A DNA stretch of 64,000 bases, from NCBI RefSeq assembly GCF_003970795.1, contig NZ_RWKW01000012.1, positions 1 to 64,000 of the forward strand, written 5' to 3'. The notes under the pieces are model-generated. The model was not told the origin of the DNA and did no database searches. It saw nothing but the letters and a program-made list of their open reading frames with translations. Shown one piece after another: positions 34,811 through 44,174 of this stretch. This DNA is from Aquibium carbonis. GTDB lineage: Bacteria > Pseudomonadota > Alphaproteobacteria > Rhizobiales > Rhizobiaceae. Made by a program: the position numbers and the translations under genes. Positions within the stretch are counted from its first letter, which is position 1. Each line of letters starts with the position of its first letter.

Positions 34811-35941
34811 ATGAAACTGAAAAGAGCATTATTTGCCTATGCCGCGGCGACGGCGCTAAGCCTGACTGTCGTGAATGCCCATGCCGCCGAGACGGTCCGG
34901 ATCGTCATCGGCGTGGGTGAAGGATCGGCCGTCCATTACGGCGTGGAGGCCTTCACGAAGGATCTCGGGGAGAGAACGAATGGCGATCTGAGGGTTCGGG
35001 TCTTCCCGTCGTCCCTGCTCGATCTCCGGCAGACGTTTGGCGGTATCCGCGACCGGGTCGTCGACAGCGGCTACATGGTGCTGAACCTGTTCCCTGGCGA
35101 GCTTCCCGAAGCACAGCTGCCCATCGAACTGGCCATGCTCGGCCGCAATTCCTACGCCATGGCAGGCGCCATGAGCGAGTACATTCTCACCTGCGAGCCC
35201 TGCATCCAGGAGCGGCTCTCGGCCAACATGGTACCGCTCGGCAATGCCTCGACCGGCACCTATGCCATCCTCGGAACTTCGCCGATGACGACCGAGGCGG
35301 AGCTTCAGGGCAAGAAGCTGCGTGCCGCAGGTGGCGCCTGGTCGCGATGGGCAGCCGCGATGGGAGCCGTCGGCGTCAGCCTGTCGGGGAACGAAATCTT
35401 CGAGGCGGTCAGCCAGGGCACGATCGACGGCGCCATGAACGCGCCGTCCGAGCTGACGTCGATCCGCCTGATCGACGTTGCCACGCACGTGACGACCAAC
35501 ATGCCCGGCGGCACGGTGCATGGCCTCGACCTGATGAGCGTCAATCGCGACTTCTGGCGCGGCCTGAACAATGAACAGCGGCGCGCCTACATGGATGCGG
35601 CCGCGCTCGCCAATGCCGCCACGACCTGGAAGTTCGCCGCCGACGTCGCTTCGAACCTCAAGATGGCGACCGAGAAAGGCATCACGATCTCTGAAGCCTC
35701 GGCGGAGGCGAAGGCCAGATCCGATGAGGCGATACAGGCCGATCTGGCCAACATCATCCAGATCACGACCGACACGCACAAGATCGAAGGCGCCGAAGAG
35801 AAGATCGCCCGGTTCCAGGATCTCGTCACGAAGTGGGGAGGACTCCTGCCGCTCGACCGCCAATGGAGCCCGGAAGAGATCGCCGAGGTATACCGATCGG
35901 AAATCTTCTCCAAGCTCGACGAAACGTCCTACGGTCTTTGA
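34811..35941 (+). CDS. dctP: TRAP transporter substrate-binding protein, DctP-type (operon 1)
   Basis: A 376-residue periplasmic binding protein with signal peptide (RALFAYAAATALSLTVVNAHA). The TRAP DctP fold is shown by LGERTNGDLRVRVFPSSLLD and the ligand region GKKLRAAGGAWSRWAAAMG, then EAVSQGTIDGAMN. A CEPC cysteine pair (LTCEPCIQ) has a counterpart in the paralog at 50736. The ATG follows GGGAGGAAAGC. It begins the transporter part of the catabolic operon, so the ligand is probably the carboxylate degraded by the surrounding enzymes. Only 8 bases separate it from the DctQ gene. Confidence 0.93.
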   Translation: MKLKRALFAYAAATALSLTVVNAHAAETVRIVIGVGEGSAVHYGVEAFTKDLGERTNGDLRVRVFPSSLLDLRQTFGGIRDRVVDSGYMVLNLFPGELPEAQLPIELAMLGRNSYAMAGAMSEYILTCEPCIQERLSANMVPLGNASTGTYAILGTSPMTTEAELQGKKLRAAGGAWSRWAAAMGAVGVSLSGNEIFEAVSQGTIDGAMNAPSELTSIRLIDVATHVTTNMPGGTVHGLDLMSVNRDFWRGLNNEQRRAYMDAAALANAATTWKFAADVASNLKMATEKGITISEASAEAKARSDEAIQADLANIIQITTDTHKIEGAEEKIARFQDLVTKWGGLLPLDRQWSPEEIAEVYRSEIFSKLDETSYGL

Positions 35942-35949
35942 GGTCCAAC

Positions 35950-36510
35950 ATGTCAACGTCTCACCACTTGGCAGAACGCCTCGTCAGAGGCGTTGACCGG
36001 ATCCTCCTGGTGATCGGGGCGGTGGGATTGCTCGCCATGATGCTGCATGTCGGCATCGACATTCTGTCGAGCCGGATCTTCAACGCCCCGATTGCGATCA
36101 CCTCCGCGATCGTGACGAACTACTACATGATCGCGGTTGCGTTTCTGCCGATCATGATCGCCGAGTATCGCGGCGCCCATATCGGTGTCTCGCTGATCAC
36201 CGACGTGCTCCCGGTTGGAGTGCGTCGGTGGATCGAGGTGTTGGTCGCAGTGGCGACCGCCGTGGTCTATCTACTGCTGACACTGCAATCGTGGCGGGAG
36301 GCGTCGGACAAATATGCCGCCGGCGCCTTCGTCGTCGAGCAGACGACCCGGATCATCATCTGGCCGGCCTACTTCATCGTCCCCGTAGCACTCGGGGCGA
36401 TGACGTTCTTCCTCGCTCTGAAGATCGTCCTGCGCGCGACCGGCCAGCAGCCACCGACTGTACCGGAGCCCGAGGTTCTCTCCATTACCCCGGGGGCGAA
36501 GAATGTCTGA
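35950..36510 (+). CDS. dctQ: TRAP transporter small permease, DctQ-type (operon 1)
   Basis: A 186-residue membrane protein with four hydrophobic segments (about residues 17-37, 50-75, 92-112 and 133-158). It carries the DctQ pattern: an early R-x-x-F/N-like SSRIFNAPI, YYMIAVAFLPIMIAEYRGAH (the conserved E-RG-H element) and a WPAYFIVPVALG end. The small subunit of the TRAP permease complex. Overlaps the DctM start by 8 bases. Confidence 0.92.
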   Translation: MSTSHHLAERLVRGVDRILLVIGAVGLLAMMLHVGIDILSSRIFNAPIAITSAIVTNYYMIAVAFLPIMIAEYRGAHIGVSLITDVLPVGVRRWIEVLVAVATAVVYLLLTLQSWREASDKYAAGAFVVEQTTRIIIWPAYFIVPVALGAMTFFLALKIVLRATGQQPPTVPEPEVLSITPGAKNV

Positions 36511-37807
36511 GATCATGATCGGTCTTGTCGGCATCATCGCCCTCCTGGGCCTGATCGCCGCCAACATGCAAATCGGGATCGCGCTGATCCTCGTTTCCTA
36601 TCTCGGTCTCTGGGCGCTCGTGGGTGAGCCTGCCGCCTGGGGAATGCTGCAGGTCGTACCCTTCTCTTTCATCTCGAACTGGACGCTGAGTTCGGTCCCG
36701 ATGTTCGTGCTGATGGGCTATATATGCTACCACGCCAACCTGACGAGCGGGCTCTTCGACGCTGCCCGGCTCTGGCTGTCGCGTCTGCCGGGCGGGCTCG
36801 CGATCGCATCCGTGTTCGGCTGTTCCGGCTTCGCGGCCGTGACCGGCTCCTCGGTCGCCTGTGCCGCGGCGATGGGCAAGGTCGCGGTGCCCGAGATGCT
36901 ACGTCACAGATACGACGCCAGCCTGGCGACCGGCACCGTCGCCGCCGCCGGAACCGTAGGCGCATTGATCCCGCCCTCTATCCTCTTGATCGTGTTCGGT
37001 GTGGTGGCGCAGGTCTCCATAACGGATCTGTTCCTTGGGGGTATCGGCGCGGGTATTGCGACGGCGATATCCTACATCCTCGTCATTCTTGTGCGCGTGA
37101 AGCTCAATCCCTCCCTTGCGCCCCGCGTGACGGAAGTCGTCTCTTTGCGGGAAAAACTTGCCGCCCTGCGCGAGACGCTGCCGATCGTGCTCCTCGTGGT
37201 CGGGGTGCTCGGAGGACTTTTCGCCGGGCTGTTCACGGCGACCCAGGCGGGCGCGGTGGGTGCGCTGCTGTCCATCGTCGTGGCGGCCTTCAAGAGAACC
37301 TTGAGTTTCGGCGTGCTGCGCAAGGCTGTGGTCGAGACGCTCGTGACTTGCGGCAGCCTCTTCATTATCACCATCGGCGCGTCCATGCTCACCCGGTTCC
37401 TGACCCTGTCGGGCATCGGCTGGGAGATCTCCGACGCGGTCCTGGCGTTCGATGCCGGGCCAATCGTGCTCCTGGTGGCCATTGCGGTGGTCTACCTCAT
37501 CCTCGGCATGTTCCTCGAGCCGATCGGGGCGATGCTGATCACGCTTCCCATCTTTCTGCCGCTGATCCTCCAGGCCGGCATCGATCCGATCTGGTTCGGC
37601 GTCTTCGTGGCAAAACTCCTGGAGGTCGGCATGATCACGCCGCCGATCGGGCTCAACGTCTTCGTCTTGAGTTCGACAGTGGGCAAACTTGCGCCGACGG
37701 CCGTGGTCTTCAGGGGCGTGCTCTGGTTCTTCGTCGCCGATATCGCGCTGCTGGCACTGCTGATCGCGGCGCCGGACATCATCACCTTCATTCCGAAGTT
37801 CTTCTGA
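36503..37807 (+). CDS. dctM: TRAP transporter large permease, DctM-type (operon 1)
   Basis: A 434-residue membrane protein of about twelve segments and the transport subunit of the sodium-driven TRAP system. Conserved blocks are [44 protein letters not shown] and [16 protein letters not shown]. It is clearly paralogous to the DctM at 52440, with blocks of near-identity. Overlaps DctQ upstream; the thiolase gene begins 28 bases after its stop. Confidence 0.95.
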   Translation: MSEIMIGLVGIIALLGLIAANMQIGIALILVSYLGLWALVGEPAAWGMLQVVPFSFISNWTLSSVPMFVLMGYICYHANLTSGLFDAARLWLSRLPGGLAIASVFGCSGFAAVTGSSVACAAAMGKVAVPEMLRHRYDASLATGTVAAAGTVGALIPPSILLIVFGVVAQVSITDLFLGGIGAGIATAISYILVILVRVKLNPSLAPRVTEVVSLREKLAALRETLPIVLLVVGVLGGLFAGLFTATQAGAVGALLSIVVAAFKRTLSFGVLRKAVVETLVTCGSLFIITIGASMLTRFLTLSGIGWEISDAVLAFDAGPIVLLVAIAVVYLILGMFLEPIGAMLITLPIFLPLILQAGIDPIWFGVFVAKLLEVGMITPPIGLNVFVLSSTVGKLAPTAVVFRGVLWFFVADIALLALLIAAPDIITFIPKFF

Positions 37808-37835
37808 TCAGACCTCGAATACGGAACCCAGTCCA

Positions 37836-39017
37836 ATGAGAGAAGCAGTCATCGTCTCAACCGCGCGCACCGGGATCGGGCGTGCGTTTCGGGGCGCGTT
37901 GAACAACACGAAATCGCCCACGATGATGGGGCATGCGATCCGCCATGCGGTCGAGCGCGCTGGTGTCCATGGCCGGGAGATCGACGACGCGGTCATCGGC
38001 ACCGTGCTTGCCGCCGGCACCGCCGGCCTCAATGTCGCGCGCAACTCCGTCCTCGCCGCCGGATTGCCGGACAGCGTGGCGGCCCAGACGATCGACCGGC
38101 AGTGCGCATCGGGACTGATGGCCATCGCGACGGCCGCCAAGCAGATCATCGTCGACGGCCAGAGCATCGTGGTCGCGGGCGGACAGGACAACATATCCGC
38201 CGTGCAGGGAGCCTATTTCGACTGGGCGATGAAGGAGAAGGATCCGAGCGTCGTCGAAATGTCCCGACATGCCTACATGCCGATGCTGAAGACAGCCGAG
38301 ATCGTCGCCGAACGATATTCGATCTCGCGCGAGGCGCAGGACGCGTACGCGCTCGAATCGCAGCGCCGCACGGCGGCTGCGCAGGAGGCCGGGCGTTTCG
38401 ACCAGGAAATCGCTCCCTTCGACGCGCTCATGCAGGTCAAGGACAAGGACACCGGCGAGGTCTCGATCCGGCAGGTGCGGCTGGATCGGGACGAGGGCAA
38501 CCGACCCTCGACGACGCTGGGCTCGCTACAGTCCCTGGCACCCGTTCTCGAGGGCGGCGTCGTGACGGCCGGTAACGCCAGCCAGTTGTCAGATGGCGCC
38601 AGCGCCTGCGTCCTCATGGAGCGTTCGGAAGCCGAGCGCCGTGGCCTCACGCCGATGGGCGTCTACCGGGGCATGGCCGTCGCGGGACTTGCGCCGGAAG
38701 AGATGGGGATCGGCCCGGTGTTGGCCGTTCCGAAGTTGCTGAAGCAGCACGGGTTGATGGTGTCCGACATCGGCCTGTGGGAACTGAACGAGGCGTTCGC
38801 ATGCCAGGCGATCTACTGCCGCGACACGCTCGGCATCGACCCGGACATCTACAACGTGAACGGAGGCGCGATCTCCATCGGACACCCCTATGGAATGACC
38901 GGCAGTCGCGTCGTGGGGCACTCGTTGATCGAAGGTCGGCGGCGGGGCGTTCGATACGTCGTCACCACCATGTGCGTCGGCGGTGGCATGGGCGCGGCCG
39001 CCTTGTTTGAAATCTGA
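37836..39017 (+). CDS. Acetyl-CoA acyltransferase (thiolase)
   Basis: A 393-residue thiolase with all catalytic residues visible: nucleophile Cys in [13 protein letters not shown], His in [14 protein letters not shown], and the second Cys in [12 protein letters not shown]. The active-site NEAFA motif is present ([11 protein letters not shown]). Length and order are normal for FadA/AtoB-type enzymes. It completes the CoA-dependent degradative set of this operon by cleaving the 3-oxoacyl-CoA. Confidence 0.96.
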   Translation: MREAVIVSTARTGIGRAFRGALNNTKSPTMMGHAIRHAVERAGVHGREIDDAVIGTVLAAGTAGLNVARNSVLAAGLPDSVAAQTIDRQCASGLMAIATAAKQIIVDGQSIVVAGGQDNISAVQGAYFDWAMKEKDPSVVEMSRHAYMPMLKTAEIVAERYSISREAQDAYALESQRRTAAAQEAGRFDQEIAPFDALMQVKDKDTGEVSIRQVRLDRDEGNRPSTTLGSLQSLAPVLEGGVVTAGNASQLSDGASACVLMERSEAERRGLTPMGVYRGMAVAGLAPEEMGIGPVLAVPKLLKQHGLMVSDIGLWELNEAFACQAIYCRDTLGIDPDIYNVNGGAISIGHPYGMTGSRVVGHSLIEGRRRGVRYVVTTMCVGGGMGAAALFEI

Positions 39018-39119
39018 TTCCACGCATCGAGGAGTTGCCGTGCCGGTCGACTGGTTCGCCCGGCAGGTAGCCGCAGACGCAAACACTGAAAAGACGGCAC
39101 TGAAGCAGGAGCGTGGCCG

Positions 39120-39851
39120 ATGGGTGAGTTCGACGACCGGCATTTCGTCATAACGGGAGGGGCAGGTGCGATCGGCAAAGCCTGTGCTCACGATCTCCTC
39201 TTGCGCGGGGCGCAGGTCACGCTCGTCGACGTTGACGACGATCGGCTGGTGCAGGCCAAGTCCGAACTGGGGCATGACGACCGCGTGATCTCGGTCGTGT
39301 CGCGCATTGAAAATGCGTCCGAGGCCGATGCGGCCCTCGGGGCTGCGGGGCGTCCGGTCCATGGCCTCGTCAACATGGCAGGGCTGCTCGAACACGACCC
39401 GCTCGATCCCGACGACACGTCGGTGTGGGATCGAAGCCTGGCGGCGAACCTGACGAATGCCTATCATCTCGCGGTCGCCTATCAGCGCCATCGGGATGCC
39501 GATGTGGTGGGACGGATCGTCATGTGCAGTTCGCTGGCTTTCAGGCGAGGTACCCCGGGCCATGTGCCCTACTCATCCGCCAAGGCGGGCATCGTTGGCA
39601 TGGTGCGTGCGCTGTCCCGTGAGTTCGCGCCGCATACGCTGGTGAATGCGGTTGCGCCGGGGCTCATCCACACCCCCATGTCTGCGACGATCGTGGAAGC
39701 GCGGGGCGAGCAGTATCTCGCCACGATCCCTCTGAAACGCTTCGGGCGTCCCGAGGACGTCGCCGGCGTCGTCACGTTCCTCTGCGGCGAAGCCTCGGCA
39801 TACATGACCGGACAGACGATCAATGTCGATGCCGGCATGTGGAATTCCTAG
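39120..39851 (+). CDS. Short-chain dehydrogenase/reductase
   Basis: A 243-residue classical SDR. The cofactor motif is FVITGGAGAIGKACA (TGxxxGxG), the NAG-like element is VNMAGLLE, the catalytic Ser lies in IVMCSSLAF and the YxxxK pair in VPYSSAKAG. The C-terminus GQTINVDAGMW is typical. An acidic residue after strand 2 (VDVDDDRL) suggests NAD over NADP. It is probably the last gene of the operon and may oxidise the pathway's alcohol intermediate. Confidence 0.94.
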   Translation: MGEFDDRHFVITGGAGAIGKACAHDLLLRGAQVTLVDVDDDRLVQAKSELGHDDRVISVVSRIENASEADAALGAAGRPVHGLVNMAGLLEHDPLDPDDTSVWDRSLAANLTNAYHLAVAYQRHRDADVVGRIVMCSSLAFRRGTPGHVPYSSAKAGIVGMVRALSREFAPHTLVNAVAPGLIHTPMSATIVEARGEQYLATIPLKRFGRPEDVAGVVTFLCGEASAYMTGQTINVDAGMWNS

Positions 39852-40012
39852 ACTCAGACTGTCTGCTCCTCCGCTGTTGCCTCTGGTTCATTGTCCGGTG
39901 GTCGGGTCGTCGGTCGCGGTCCTTGCGCTGCGATGGTCAGACGAAGCCGGCAAGTTCGCAGGCGATCGTGTTGGTCTTGGTGGTGGCCTGCTTCCCGGCT
40001 CTCGTGAACCTG

Positions 40013-40443
40013 TGACGACGGCCGTCACGCGCGCATGCACCTGACGCTCAAGCAGGAGGCCACCAAGCCGGCCTCGTTCAACGTCCTTCAACAGCAGGAG
40101 CGCTTCGACGACAGAGGCGGTCCGTCGAGCGATACAACATAGTCAAGAGAGCCTGAGGGCCCTCGCCAAACGCTACGGCATCAACCAGAAGACTGTGGCG
40201 AAGTGGAAGAAGCGGACATCGGTCGCTGATGTTCCGACCGGTCCGAAGGAGGCGCACTCCACGGTTCTGTCGCTGGAAGACGAGGCCGTCGTTGTCGCTT
40301 TCCGCAGGCAGGCGGCGGAAAGACCCGCATGGCGTTCGACGACTGCTTCTATCTGCAGGAACCCAAGCTGATGATGGCTCGTGCCTCTGTCTCCCGGTTC
40401 GGTTTCGAAATCGGGGTGATTACCGTGACATATCTTAAGAGTT
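40013..40443 (+). mobile_element. IS481-family transposase remnants, two fragments joined
   Basis: Two transposase pieces meet here in different frames. The first (40013-40109) reads DDGRHARMHLTLKQEATKPA and on to LQQQERFDD, which is the C-terminal catalytic-domain region of one IS481-type transposase. The second (about 40102-40311) reads TTEAVRRAIQHSQESLRALA and on to the end of VVAFRRQ, which is the N-terminal helix-turn-helix region of another. The downstream frame from 40329 (FDDCFYLQEPK) may be more of the second, shifted. Neither is functional. The rest of 39852-40581 shows no gene I can support. Confidence 0.8.
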
Positions 40444-40581
40444 AAGAGCGCGGATCCTGGGGCTTCCCGCTATTGTGCGCGAGCACATCTCGCGTGGGCC
40501 AGACGACCACTACGCCCCACCATTGGGAACATGGCGATGGTTTTCGTCGTTAGCCTTCGTTCTCAACGATGGAGGCCAGCC

Positions 40582-40896
40582 ATGCCGCGCGGCGACAAAT
40601 CGAAATACACCGCCAAGCAGGAGCGAAAGGCGGATCATATCGCCGAGGGCTACGAGAAGAAGGGCGTCTCCGAACAGGAAGCCGAACGCCGCGCCTGGGC
40701 AACCGTCAACAAGGATGACGGCGGCGGCAAGAAGTCCGGGTCTGGTCGTGGCAAGCACACCGGCCATCCGGCCGCGCACAAGGGCGGTGAAAAGGGCGGC
40801 GAAGCGTCAGCCTCCCGATCCGCCGAGGAACGCTCCGCCAGCGCGAGGAAGGCCGCGGCGACGCGCAAGCGAAACGCGGAACACAGGGTACGATAG
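40582..40896 (+). CDS. Small basic Lys/Gly-rich 'plasmid stabilisation' family protein
   Basis: A 104-residue hydrophilic protein. The N-terminal half (GDKSKYTAKQERKADHIAEG, then EKKGVSEQEAERRAWATVNK) is a conserved helical module found in small proteobacterial proteins often labelled plasmid stabilisation protein or KGG-motif protein. The second half is low-complexity, with KKSGSGRGK and AHKGGEKGGEAS repeats, and probably disordered or nucleic-acid binding. An ATGGAGG site precedes the ATG. It lies two bases before the reductase gene at 40899 and may be co-transcribed. The 'plasmid' label is not evidence of a plasmid. Confidence 0.85.
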   Translation: MPRGDKSKYTAKQERKADHIAEGYEKKGVSEQEAERRAWATVNKDDGGGKKSGSGRGKHTGHPAAHKGGEKGGEASASRSAEERSASARKAAATRKRNAEHRVR

Positions 40897-40898
40897 CA

Positions 40899-41525
40899 AT
40901 GGCTGGGGACAAGCATCTCAGCGCCTTCGCGCTCAACTGTTCGCTCAAGCCGACGAGAGCATCCGAGAAGAGTTCGACCGACAAGATGATCGAGGACCTG
41001 TTTTCGGCCCTCCAAAAGCATGGCGTTTCCGGCGAGGTCGAACGGGCGACGGACTTCGACATCAAGCCGGGTGTCCTGTCCGACGAGGGCGATGGTGACG
41101 AGTGGCCTGGCCTGCGCGAAAAGATCCTTGCTGCCGACATCTTCATCCTCGGCACGCCGATCTGGCTCGGACAGCCATCGAGCGTCGCCAAGCGGGTCGT
41201 CGAGCGGATGGACGCCTTCCTGTCCGAAGCGGACGACGAGGGTCGCATGCCACCGTCGGGCAAGGTGGCGATCGTCGCCGTGGTCGGCAACGAGGATGGT
41301 GCCCATCATTGCCACGCGGCGATGTTTCAGGCGCTCAACGACGTCGGGTTCACCATCCCCGCCAATGCTGGCGTCTACTGGGTCGGAGAGGCGATGAGCG
41401 ACGTAAATTACGTCGACCTGAAGTCCGTGCCGGCGGCGGTCCAGGAGACCATCGACATGGCCCCCTCGAACGCCGCCCATCTGGCGCGCGTCCTCGGGGC
41501 ATCCAGCTATCCTGGCGCGAAATGA
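40899..41525 (+). CDS. Flavodoxin-like NAD(P)H-dependent oxidoreductase
   Basis: A 208-residue FMN-reductase fold protein. The N-terminal phosphate loop is SAFALNCSLKPTRASEKSST, and the central flavin-contact strand is ADIFILGTPIWLGQPSSVAK, followed by KVAIVAVVGNEDGAHH. It belongs to the NADPH-dependent FMN reductase/flavodoxin_2 superfamily. Its stop overlaps the start of the molybdopterin oxidoreductase by ATGA, so a redox partnership between the two is likely. Confidence 0.9.
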   Translation: MAGDKHLSAFALNCSLKPTRASEKSSTDKMIEDLFSALQKHGVSGEVERATDFDIKPGVLSDEGDGDEWPGLREKILAADIFILGTPIWLGQPSSVAKRVVERMDAFLSEADDEGRMPPSGKVAIVAVVGNEDGAHHCHAAMFQALNDVGFTIPANAGVYWVGEAMSDVNYVDLKSVPAAVQETIDMAPSNAAHLARVLGASSYPGAK

Positions 41526-43804
41526 CCCGCCGCGTTTGGCATGAGCCGTATGACCAGCCCACGGGCGGCTGGGGTTCGGTCAAGTCGCTGGTCAAGCATT
41601 CGACGCAGCAGAAGGCGGTCTCGGGTACGGCGTCGTTGCTGCGCGATCACAACAAGACCGGCGGCTACATGTGCACCAGTTGCGCCTGGGCGAAGCCGGC
41701 CCGACCGCACCTCGCGGAGTTCTGCGAGAACGGCGCCAAGGCGACCTTCTGGGATCTGACGGCAAAGCGAACCACGCCCGACTTCTTCGCGCGCCATACC
41801 GTGACCGAGTTGATGGGCTGGTCCGACCATGACCTCGAGAACGAAGGCCGGCTGACGCACCCGATGCGCTACGATGCGGATGGCGACAGATACGTCCCGG
41901 TCGGCTGGGAGGAAGCCTTCGCGGCGATCGGGAGCAAGCTCCAGGGTTACGATCCCAAGAGCACCGTGTTCTACGCCTCCGGCCGTGCCTCGCTCGAAAC
42001 CTCCTACATGTACCAGCTGCTGGCGCGGCTCTACGGCAACAACAACCTGCCTGACAGCTCCAACATGTGCCACGAGACCACTTCGGTCGCGCTGCCGCAG
42101 AGCATCGGCACGCCGGTTGGAACCGTTCTTCTGGAGGATTTCGGCAAGACCGACTGCATCCTGTCCTTCGGCCAGAATATCGGCACCAACTCGCCCCGCC
42201 TGCTGCACAGCCTCCAGGAGGTCCGCGAGCGAGACGTGCCGATCATCGTGTTCAATCCGTTGCGCGAGCGTGGCTGGGAAAGCTTCGTCAACCCACAGCG
42301 GCCGGGCCAGATGCTGACGAACACGCCCACGCAAATCGCGACGGAATACCACCAGGTCCGGGCCGGCGCCGACATTGCCGCCATGATGGGCATCGCCAAG
42401 GCTGTCCTGGCGCTTGATGACGAGGCGAGGCGTGCTGGCGCCGCGCGGGTTCTCGACGAGGCCTTCATCGCCGAGCACACCCATGGTTTCGAGGCTTTCG
42501 AAGCCATGGTGCGCCAAACCGGATGGGCCGAGATCGAGCTGACGAGCGGCCTCCCGCGCGCAGCCCTCGAATCCGCCGCAACTACCTATGCACGGGCCCG
42601 CTCGGTCATCGCCATCTACGGCATGGGCCTGACCCAGCATCGGCTCGGCGTCGATAATGTGCAGATGCTGATCAACCTTCTCCTGATGCGCGGCAACATC
42701 GGCAGACCCGGTGCGGGCATCTGCCCGGTGCGCGGCCACTCCAATGTCCAGGGGCAGCGCACCGTCGGTATCGCGGAGAAGACGGATCTGGTCCCGCTCG
42801 ACAAGCTGGCCGAGCAATTCGGGTTCGAACCGCCGCGCGAGGACGGGTTGAACACGGTCGAAACCTGCGAGGCGATCGTCGCCGGCAGGATCAAGGCCTT
42901 CATCGGGCTTGGCGGCAACTTCGTGCGCGCCATTCCAGAGCGCGAACTGATGGAAAGGAAGTGGCGCGACCTCGGCCTCTCGGTCCAGATCGCGACAAAG
43001 CTCAATCGCTCGCACCTGATCACGGCGCGGTCGACCTGGCTCTTGCCGACGCTGGTTCGCTCCGAGATCGACATGCAGGCAACCGGGCCACAGATCGTGA
43101 CGATGGAGGATTCGACCACCTGCATCCACGCCTCGCGCGGCAAGCACCGGCCGGCGAGTGAGCACCTGCTTTCCGAACCGAGGATCGTAGCCGAGCTCGC
43201 CAAGGCGACACTTCCGCCCAATCCCAGGGTGCCGTGGGACGCGTGGGTGGCCGATTACACCCTGGTTCGCGACGCGATCGCTGAAACCTTCCCGGATGAC
43301 TTCCACGACTTCAACGCGCGCCTGGATATCCCTGGCGGCTTTCCCCGCCCCGTTGCGGCACGCCAGCGCAGGTGGGAAACAGATACGGGCAAGGCCAATT
43401 TCAAGCTGCCGAAGGCTTTGTTTGCCGGTTTCGACGATGGCACCGATCCGGAGATCTTCCGGCTCATCACGCTACGCTCGAACGACCAGTTCAACACCAC
43501 CGTATACGGTTACGCCGATCGTCTGAGAGGGATTCACGGTTCCCGAATGGTGGTCATGATCAATCGGGAAGATCGCGCGCGCTTGGGCATAGCCGAAGGC
43601 GGCTCCATGCGCCTGACGACGTCGACGGACGACGGCATCATCCGCAGCATGGGAGGGTTCCAGGCGGTCGACTATGACGTCCCAAGCGGAACGATCGCAG
43701 CGTACTACCCGGAGTGCAACGCACTGATCCCGCTTTGGCAGTACGCCGAGGAAAGCAAGACGCCGGCAGCTAAATCGGTCCCGGTGCGCATCACGGCGGA
43801 ATGA
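41522..43804 (+). CDS. FdhF/YdeP-family molybdopterin oxidoreductase
   Basis: A 760-residue Mo-bisPGD enzyme of the YdeP branch. Near the N-terminus, YMCTSCAWAKPARPHLAEFC carries the family's cysteine cluster. Pterin-binding and substrate-funnel segments follow (GRASLETSYMYQLLARLYGN, SNMCHETTSVALPQSIGTPV, MLINLLLMRGNIGRPGAGIC, LRSNDQFNTTVYGYADRLRG). The C-terminal MopB-CT domain is complete. YdeP has been tied to acid resistance and formate-dehydrogenase-like activity in enterics, but the substrate is not settled. No FdhD-like accessory gene is in the window. Confidence 0.93.
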   Translation: MTRRVWHEPYDQPTGGWGSVKSLVKHSTQQKAVSGTASLLRDHNKTGGYMCTSCAWAKPARPHLAEFCENGAKATFWDLTAKRTTPDFFARHTVTELMGWSDHDLENEGRLTHPMRYDADGDRYVPVGWEEAFAAIGSKLQGYDPKSTVFYASGRASLETSYMYQLLARLYGNNNLPDSSNMCHETTSVALPQSIGTPVGTVLLEDFGKTDCILSFGQNIGTNSPRLLHSLQEVRERDVPIIVFNPLRERGWESFVNPQRPGQMLTNTPTQIATEYHQVRAGADIAAMMGIAKAVLALDDEARRAGAARVLDEAFIAEHTHGFEAFEAMVRQTGWAEIELTSGLPRAALESAATTYARARSVIAIYGMGLTQHRLGVDNVQMLINLLLMRGNIGRPGAGICPVRGHSNVQGQRTVGIAEKTDLVPLDKLAEQFGFEPPREDGLNTVETCEAIVAGRIKAFIGLGGNFVRAIPERELMERKWRDLGLSVQIATKLNRSHLITARSTWLLPTLVRSEIDMQATGPQIVTMEDSTTCIHASRGKHRPASEHLLSEPRIVAELAKATLPPNPRVPWDAWVADYTLVRDAIAETFPDDFHDFNARLDIPGGFPRPVAARQRRWETDTGKANFKLPKALFAGFDDGTDPEIFRLITLRSNDQFNTTVYGYADRLRGIHGSRMVVMINREDRARLGIAEGGSMRLTTSTDDGIIRSMGGFQAVDYDVPSGTIAAYYPECNALIPLWQYAEESKTPAAKSVPVRITAE

Positions 43805-43898
43805 TCACGTGAGGGCGTCGGGCTGGAACAGGTTGGCTTCGCTGCGCGGCGTCACGTCGACGTTTCATCAGGTGCGACGGACACCACCACGCAGTCCG

Positions 43899-44174
43899 AT
43901 GCCCATTCCTTCGATCATTTCCCCGGCGACCGACCGAACAAACCTTTTCGCGGTTGAAGTCCAGGCCAAGATCACCAAGCCGGACACCCAGCGGATGGCC
44001 GAGGAACTGTCGACGGCTTTCGAGGCCAAGGGCACGGTCGACATCCTGATCATGATCACCTCCTACCGGGACGCATTTGAGCTTGGTGCGGCGGATCAGT
44101 TGGCGCGGCTGACAAACCTGGGCATCAGCTTCACGCCTCCTGGCCAGGATTGGACGGCTTCTCCATCCAGTTGA
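43899..44174 (+). pseudogene. SpoIIAA/STAS-like gene, apparently truncated
   Basis: About 91 residues from the ATG at 43899. The first 60 (TNLFAVEVQAKITKPDTQRM, then FEAKGTVDILIMITSYRDAF) resemble the SpoIIAA-like/STAS fold of about 120 residues. After ELGA the sequence loses similarity and runs into the antisense end of the next gene. It is probably a 3'-truncated gene fused by chance to non-homologous DNA. A GTG at 43809 would give a longer reading with an unlikely N-terminus. Confidence 0.5.

Noticed and set aside
40582-40896. Reading the 'plasmid stabilisation'-type small protein as evidence that the window is plasmid DNA
   Set aside because: This family is common on chromosomes, and there is no replication, partition or conjugation gene in the window.
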